NCBI RefSeq assembly: GCF_004362805.1
Contig: NZ_SNYF01000008.1
Coordinates: forward strand, 357,443 to 421,442
Direction of reading: 5' to 3'
Length of the DNA: 64,000 nucleotides
Source: Algoriphagus boseongensis
GTDB lineage: Bacteria; Bacteroidota; Bacteroidia; Cytophagales; Cyclobacteriaceae
The notes under the pieces were generated by a model. That model did not search any database and was not told the origin of the DNA. It saw nothing but the letters and a program-made list of their open reading frames with translations. Below are positions 60,127 through 64,000 of this stretch, one piece after another. The first letter of the stretch is position 1; each line of letters begins with the position of its first letter. The translations under genes and the position numbers were made by a program.

Positions 60127-62472
60127 TTGAAGAGGCTGGGTTTATTTTTAATCATTTTCTGGATGGGATGGGGGATTTTACCTGCGTCTGCGCAGATCGG
60201 CTTTCCCTATTGCGAAACTTTTCAAACTCCCAATACCCTCAATGAAACGATTTTTGGAGGAGATGCCAGATTAATCGAAGGGGTTTTGCGACTTACCTCA
60301 AATCAAAATAATCAACGGGGGTATGTCTATATCAATGTCCCTTTTCCTTCTTCCTATGGATTAAAGGTTGAGTTTGAATATTTCAGTTATGGTGGAATAG
60401 GACAATTTCTGGCGGATGGTTTGGCGATGTTTCTTTTTGATGGAGACACTCCAGTGTTCAATGCTGGTGGATTTGGAGGTTCCTTAGGATACGCTCAAAG
60501 AGATAGTGAATCAGGATTATCCAATGGATATTTAGGTTTAGGCTTTGATGAGTTTGGGAATTTTGGAAATAGCACCGAAGGAAGGGTAGGAGGCTTTGCC
60601 GCTTTAAATGCAAACGGAAGGGCTCCAGATGCGATTGTCCTACGAGGTCCTGGCAATGGAAGGAATGGTTATCCATTTGTTGTGGGAAGAAAAACCAATG
60701 ATGTAGGGACGGATAAAGATGGATTTAATCCCGGTTCTCAGTTTACCATTAGCTCTGGTGGAGCGGGTACCTTTAGAGTGACCGATCCCAATCAAATAGG
60801 CTATCGGAAGGTTTTTGTGGAACTCCAGCCAGATCCTGATGGAGTTGGGTATTTTATAACTGTCAGAATGATGGTGACTACCAGTCCCAATCAGCCTAGA
60901 ATGGTAACCATTTTTGATCGACCCTATGATTTTCCTGCCCCAAAAAACCTTAAAATTGGATTTTCAGCTTCTACGGGAGGGTTTTCAAATTTTCATGAAA
61001 TCAGAAACTTAATTGTCGAAGTTTCCAATGACGAGGCCTTACAAAACCCAGAAGGGGTAAATATTGTAGACTTTTCCTCCTGTGCAGGTCAAGAAAATCA
61101 ATTTGTGATTGAGGATAAAAATGTAAGGCTTCCCAATATCAATAGTACTATACGCTGTTTGCAATTTTTCAGAACAAAAGAGGATATCGTCAAAAACGAA
61201 GGAGACCTATGTAATCAAGCACGTTGCCTGGAGCAAAATAGATTTTTGGTCGTACCTGAGGGAGTTTTTAGAGCCAGTGACAATGCTGGTGGATTTAGCT
61301 TTACTCCAAATGAGGAATTTATTGGAAAGCAGGTAACTGTATTTTATACGATCACGGATAATTATGGGAAAACCTCAGAGGGGAATTCCATCACATTGGA
61401 TATTAATGAATCTCCAGAGCCAATTTCCCTTTTTGTGAAAGGAAAATCCGAGGTTCAGGAAAAAGTCGACTTATGTATTGGAGAGTCGGTTGTTTTAGAG
61501 GGACTAGGTCCGGAAAAGTATCAGCGATTTGAATGGTATAAAGATGGGGAATTAGTGGAAGGAGAATTCAATCAGGAAATTCAAATTAGCGAGGAGGGTG
61601 AATATGAAGTATGGGGCTACAATCTAAAAGGCTGCCCTGCCAAATCCCAAAAGCTAATTGTTGAATTTCCAGACACTCCGGTTCTTGAAGAAGGGATTGT
61701 CTTGGTGAGCTGTGATCCTACTCAGGCAGTGGATGCCACTCAAGCTATCCAGGGGTACGATAAAGAGAAATTTGACTATTTGCTTTCTGGTCAGGCTGGA
61801 AGATTTTTAAATGATGAAATGAAAGCCATTAAGGCGTCTGGGATTTATTCCCTACAAGTCAAACCTAAATCCCTGGATTGTTATTCTGAGCCTGTGGAAT
61901 TGGAAGTTTACATTCAACAGAAAAAATTGGAAGTTGATTTTGATTTTGTAGTAGAAGGGACGGACATAAAAGATGATGAAAGCGGGGGAATATTTCCTTC
62001 AGACCCCATTGAATTTACCAGTGAAGTGGATGATAAAGCGGAAAAGTGGCTTTGGGATTTTGGCGATGGACAATCCTCAACAGAAAAAAATCCAGTTCAT
62101 GTGTTTGGGAAGAAGGGACAATTCATGGTCAAATTGACTGTGGAGGATAAATATGGTTGTCCCTCAACTAAAGAGAAAACTGTTTCCATCACTCGAAGTT
62201 ATCGGGTCATGTTTCCGACAGGGTTTACACCAAATAGCGATCAAAACACCACATTTATTCCTAAATGGAAGGGATTGGTTCAAATCGAACTATTGATTTT
62301 TAATATTTGGGGAGAATTAATTTTCCGAACCGATGATCTGAATTCCGAAGGATGGGATGGGACATTGGAAGGCAAGCTTCAGGATCCCGGGGTCTATGTT
62401 TATCGGTTTAATGGTTTGAGTACAGAAGGAGAATCAGTAAGGGAAAGCGGAAAATTCAGGTTGATCAGATGA
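60127..62472 (+). CDS. T9SS type B secreted protein with L-type lectin and PKD domains
   Basis: 781 residues from a TTG at 60127, giving a signal peptide (MKRLGLFLIIFWMGWGILPASAQ). An L-type lectin-like domain fills about 26-300 (YVYINVPFPSSYGLKVEFEY, FLADGLAMFLFDGD, GYLGLGFDEFGNFG), followed by an Ig-like beta-rich middle, a PKD domain (about 625-690, KWLWDFGDGQSSTEKNPVHVF), and a gliding-motility-type C-terminal sorting domain (about 695-781, FPTGFTPNSDQNTTF, LIFNIWGELIFRTDD, GVYVYRFNG). It should be exported by the type IX system and stay at the cell surface, probably binding glycans. Its stop overlaps the PorP/SprF gene start (ATGA). Confidence 0.9.
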   Translation: MKRLGLFLIIFWMGWGILPASAQIGFPYCETFQTPNTLNETIFGGDARLIEGVLRLTSNQNNQRGYVYINVPFPSSYGLKVEFEYFSYGGIGQFLADGLAMFLFDGDTPVFNAGGFGGSLGYAQRDSESGLSNGYLGLGFDEFGNFGNSTEGRVGGFAALNANGRAPDAIVLRGPGNGRNGYPFVVGRKTNDVGTDKDGFNPGSQFTISSGGAGTFRVTDPNQIGYRKVFVELQPDPDGVGYFITVRMMVTTSPNQPRMVTIFDRPYDFPAPKNLKIGFSASTGGFSNFHEIRNLIVEVSNDEALQNPEGVNIVDFSSCAGQENQFVIEDKNVRLPNINSTIRCLQFFRTKEDIVKNEGDLCNQARCLEQNRFLVVPEGVFRASDNAGGFSFTPNEEFIGKQVTVFYTITDNYGKTSEGNSITLDINESPEPISLFVKGKSEVQEKVDLCIGESVVLEGLGPEKYQRFEWYKDGELVEGEFNQEIQISEEGEYEVWGYNLKGCPAKSQKLIVEFPDTPVLEEGIVLVSCDPTQAVDATQAIQGYDKEKFDYLLSGQAGRFLNDEMKAIKASGIYSLQVKPKSLDCYSEPVELEVYIQQKKLEVDFDFVVEGTDIKDDESGGIFPSDPIEFTSEVDDKAEKWLWDFGDGQSSTEKNPVHVFGKKGQFMVKLTVEDKYGCPSTKEKTVSITRSYRVMFPTGFTPNSDQNTTFIPKWKGLVQIELLIFNIWGELIFRTDDLNSEGWDGTLEGKLQDPGVYVYRFNGLSTEGESVRESGKFRLIR

Positions 62473-63491
62473 AATTTTTTTTGTGTATAGGGGTGATTTT
62501 TTTTGCTATTTCCTTGACAGGAAATACCCAGGATATTCAATACAGTCAATATTACGCCAACCCAATTTATTTAAATCCCGGTATGGTAGGAAGCACTGGG
62601 ATGAGTCGAGCAGGTGTAAATTTTAGAAACCAATGGCCAGCTTTAGACCAGACTTTTTTGGCGTATACTGGATATTATGATTTTTATAATGAAAAGATGA
62701 ATTCAGGATTCGGGGTAATTATTCAAGGTGTAAATGAATCTTTTACTCAAACGAGTCTGGTTGAACTTGGGGTAGCCTACAGTTACAGGTTGAAAATCTC
62801 TGAAAGTGATTTTATTCAGGCAGGGGTTCAGGGGAGTTTCATTTCTAGAGATGCATTTTTTGATAGAGTTATCTTGGGAACTCAGTTAGACATTAATAAA
62901 GGAACAATTCTGGGAAATCCTGGAGACGGCTTTGAAGGTGATAGTCAGATCAAGTCAGCTGATGCCCATGCCGGATTGATTTATTTTGGTAAAAAAGTTT
63001 GGCTAGGAGTTGCTGCATCCCATCTGTTGAGACCTGAAATTAGCTTTTTGGCTGGTAGCAATTACAAACTTCCGATGAAATATGCCCTGCATGGAGGATA
63101 TCGATTTAATCTTACCTCTGGGGACATCAATGATTATTTTAATAATGTGGATCAAGAAAGGTCTGTAGCTCTTGGTTTTAATTTTAAAAAGCAGGGGCAA
63201 TATTCCCAGTTAGACCTTGGAGCTGAATTTTTCTTTGAGCCTTTGGTTTTGGGTTTTTGGTATCGCGGACTTCCTTCTAAATACGATTTACCTAATAATG
63301 AATCGTTCGTGGCCCTTTTTGGGGTGAGTTTAGATTCAGGTCTGGAACTGGGTTATAGTTTCGATTTTCCTATATCCAAATTAGGCTATCAGGGTTCTGG
63401 TGGTTCTCACGAAATATCTGTTAGGTATGTCTTTTCGTCAAAAGACCCAAGAAAAAGATATTTTGCACCTTTGCCAACCTTTAGATATTAG
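62469..63491 (+). CDS. PorP/SprF family type IX secretion outer-membrane protein
   Basis: 340 residues with a signal peptide (MKFFLCIGVIFFAISLTGNTQ). The hallmark DIQYSQYYANPIYLNPGMVGS starts the mature protein, followed by FRNQWPALDQTFLAYTGYYDF, SGFGVII and many barrel strands. SprF-like proteins are each paired with one type B substrate and help attach or export it. The 4-base overlap with the lectin/PKD gene makes the partner clear. Confidence 0.93.
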   Translation: MKFFLCIGVIFFAISLTGNTQDIQYSQYYANPIYLNPGMVGSTGMSRAGVNFRNQWPALDQTFLAYTGYYDFYNEKMNSGFGVIIQGVNESFTQTSLVELGVAYSYRLKISESDFIQAGVQGSFISRDAFFDRVILGTQLDINKGTILGNPGDGFEGDSQIKSADAHAGLIYFGKKVWLGVAASHLLRPEISFLAGSNYKLPMKYALHGGYRFNLTSGDINDYFNNVDQERSVALGFNFKKQGQYSQLDLGAEFFFEPLVLGFWYRGLPSKYDLPNNESFVALFGVSLDSGLELGYSFDFPISKLGYQGSGGSHEISVRYVFSSKDPRKRYFAPLPTFRY

Positions 63492-63649
63492 GTGTTGTAC
63501 CAATTTTTTAGAATAATATTTTGACTTATGTGATTTTTGTCGCAAAAAACGAGTCTGAAATGATCTTGATTTGTTAATTCATTAGTGAAAATTTTATAGA
63601 TCATTTTCAAGCAGTTATCCAAAAAGCAAGGATTTTTAGGGTTTTGCTA
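63492..63649. other. AT-rich spacer before the rRNA promoter region
   Basis: About 160 bases with no credible frame, hairpin terminator or known element. The sequence is AT-rich with short T-runs, as expected of an upstream region of strong promoters. Confidence 0.4.
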
Positions 63650-63679
63650 TTGTAGTGGAATAAAATTTAGAGATATTTG
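63650..63679 (+). promoter_or_regulatory. Predicted upstream rRNA promoter P1
   Basis: TTG at 63650-63652, a 19-base spacer and GATATTTG at 63672-63679 (7 of 8). The CACTCCC stretch that follows is similar to start regions I associate with Bacteroidota rRNA promoters. Confidence 0.5.
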
Positions 63680-63789
63680 CACTCCCAAACGACGCGAACG
63701 GTGTTGTGGGGAATTGAAAAGAGGGCGAGGGGAGGCAGGGAAGGAGAAAAAGCCTGAAGAAAAAATAAAATTTTATTTTGCTTTGGGTG

Positions 63790-63819
63790 TTGTGAAGAAA
63801 GAAAAGATGGTTACCTTTG
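63790..63819 (+). promoter_or_regulatory. Predicted rRNA promoter P2
   Basis: TTG at 63790-63792, a 19-base spacer and TACCTTTG at 63812-63819, a perfect box identical to the tRNA-Leu promoter. An AT-rich tract (AAAAAATAAAATTTTATTTT, about 63760-63780) lies upstream like an UP element. Confidence 0.6.
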
Positions 63820-63823
63820 CAAC

Positions 63824-64000
63824 CCTGTTCGGAAGGAACGGGGAAAAATAAAACGAAAAACTGTGCTGGAGACAGCGGTTTTTGACAGGCTCGGAACAAG
63901 ATCCGGGACAAGTTCTTTGAAGTGATGTAAGGCGAAAAAAACCTGAAGAAAGACAGGGCAGCTGTGATGAAATTTAGTAGTCATAGCGTGTACAAATGAT
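63824..64000 (+). other. Probable rRNA operon leader (16S gene begins beyond the window)
   Basis: After P2 there is a hairpin-rich, G-rich leader: CCCTGTTC-GGAA-GGAACGGGG near 63823-63843, then GGCTCGGAACAAGATCCGGG. AGTTCTTTGAAG at about 63911-63922 resembles the boxA antitermination word found ahead of bacterial 16S genes. No protein frame is credible. The mature 16S sequence (AGAGTTTGATC) is not yet reached at 64000, so identity is inferred from the leader alone. Confidence 0.6.

Noticed and set aside
63636..63911. 91-codon minus-strand frame in the last 400 bases
   Set aside because: It is antisense to the promoter and leader region, is rich in Phe and Ser, and matches nothing recognisable.

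Overview
The window comes from a Bacteroidota chromosome. It most resembles a free-living Cytophagales, Cyclobacteriaceae/Algoriphagus-type organism, but that placement is inferred from gene content and not from rRNA. Supporting signs are a SusC/SusD pair, a type IX secretion (T9SS) type B substrate next to a PorP/SprF protein, an OmpA/PD40 protein of PorE type, DUF4843, DUF4407 and DUF2202 proteins, and promoters of the Bacteroidota form TTTG-N(18-21)-TAnnTTTG. There is no sign of prophage, transposon, integron or CRISPR array. About 90 percent is ordinary single-copy chromosome; the interest lies in the intergenic RNA-level control.

Layout. 1-8.15 kb: photolyase (cut by the window edge) and tamB on the minus strand, head to head with tsaD-smpB, then a degenerate NlpC/P60 protein, an HNH nuclease and a small conserved protein. 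8.2-16.2 kb: a complete trpEGDCFBA operon plus a DAHP synthase, preceded by a Trp-codon leader peptide and attenuator. 16.2-20.4 kb: a second attenuator with a His/Tyr/Phe-rich leader peptide, then phhA (phenylalanine hydroxylase) and hisH-hisA-hisF-hisIE; hisGDCB are not here. 20.4-29.2 kb: S41 protease, Dabb protein, aldo/keto reductase, typA, BASS transporter, outer-membrane protein, SGNH hydrolase, DUF4407 protein. 29.3-30.0 kb: a DUF6364/PIN toxin-antitoxin pair. 30-39 kb (minus strand): DUF5995, VIT1-type transporter, M19 dipeptidase, 1-Cys peroxiredoxin, cytochrome c, DUF2202 protein, glycosyltransferase, leuS. 39-44 kb: M20 amidohydrolase, GNAT, queE behind a candidate preQ1-I riboswitch, and an OmpA/PD40 protein. 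44.4-50.2 kb: susC-susD-DUF4843 and a secreted protein. 50.2-51.9 kb: queD, lpxB. 51.9-55.4 kb (minus): tig, clpP, clpX and tRNA-Leu(UAG). 55.5-60 kb: relA/spoT, fur-like regulator, STAS protein, purA. 60.1-63.5 kb: T9SS type B lectin/PKD protein with its PorP/SprF partner. 63.5-64 kb: tandem promoters and leader of what is very probably an rRNA operon starting just past the window.

How the parts work together. Aromatic amino-acid and histidine synthesis form one long stretch in which two ribosome-stalling attenuators can be read base by base, each with promoter, short peptide, antiterminator and terminator. Gaps inside this stretch, and one further gap at 40.7 kb, are filled by a family of imperfect palindromes built on the words ATTTACGA and TCGTAAAT around an unrelated central stem. 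queE and queD, two queuosine-pathway genes, lie 9 kb apart; only queE has the riboswitch-like leader. Many genes are separated by clear hairpin-plus-T-run terminators, several of them bidirectional.

Limits: everything here is read by eye. Protein names rest on recognised motifs and overall family likeness, not on searches. Promoters and RNA structures are unverified predictions.
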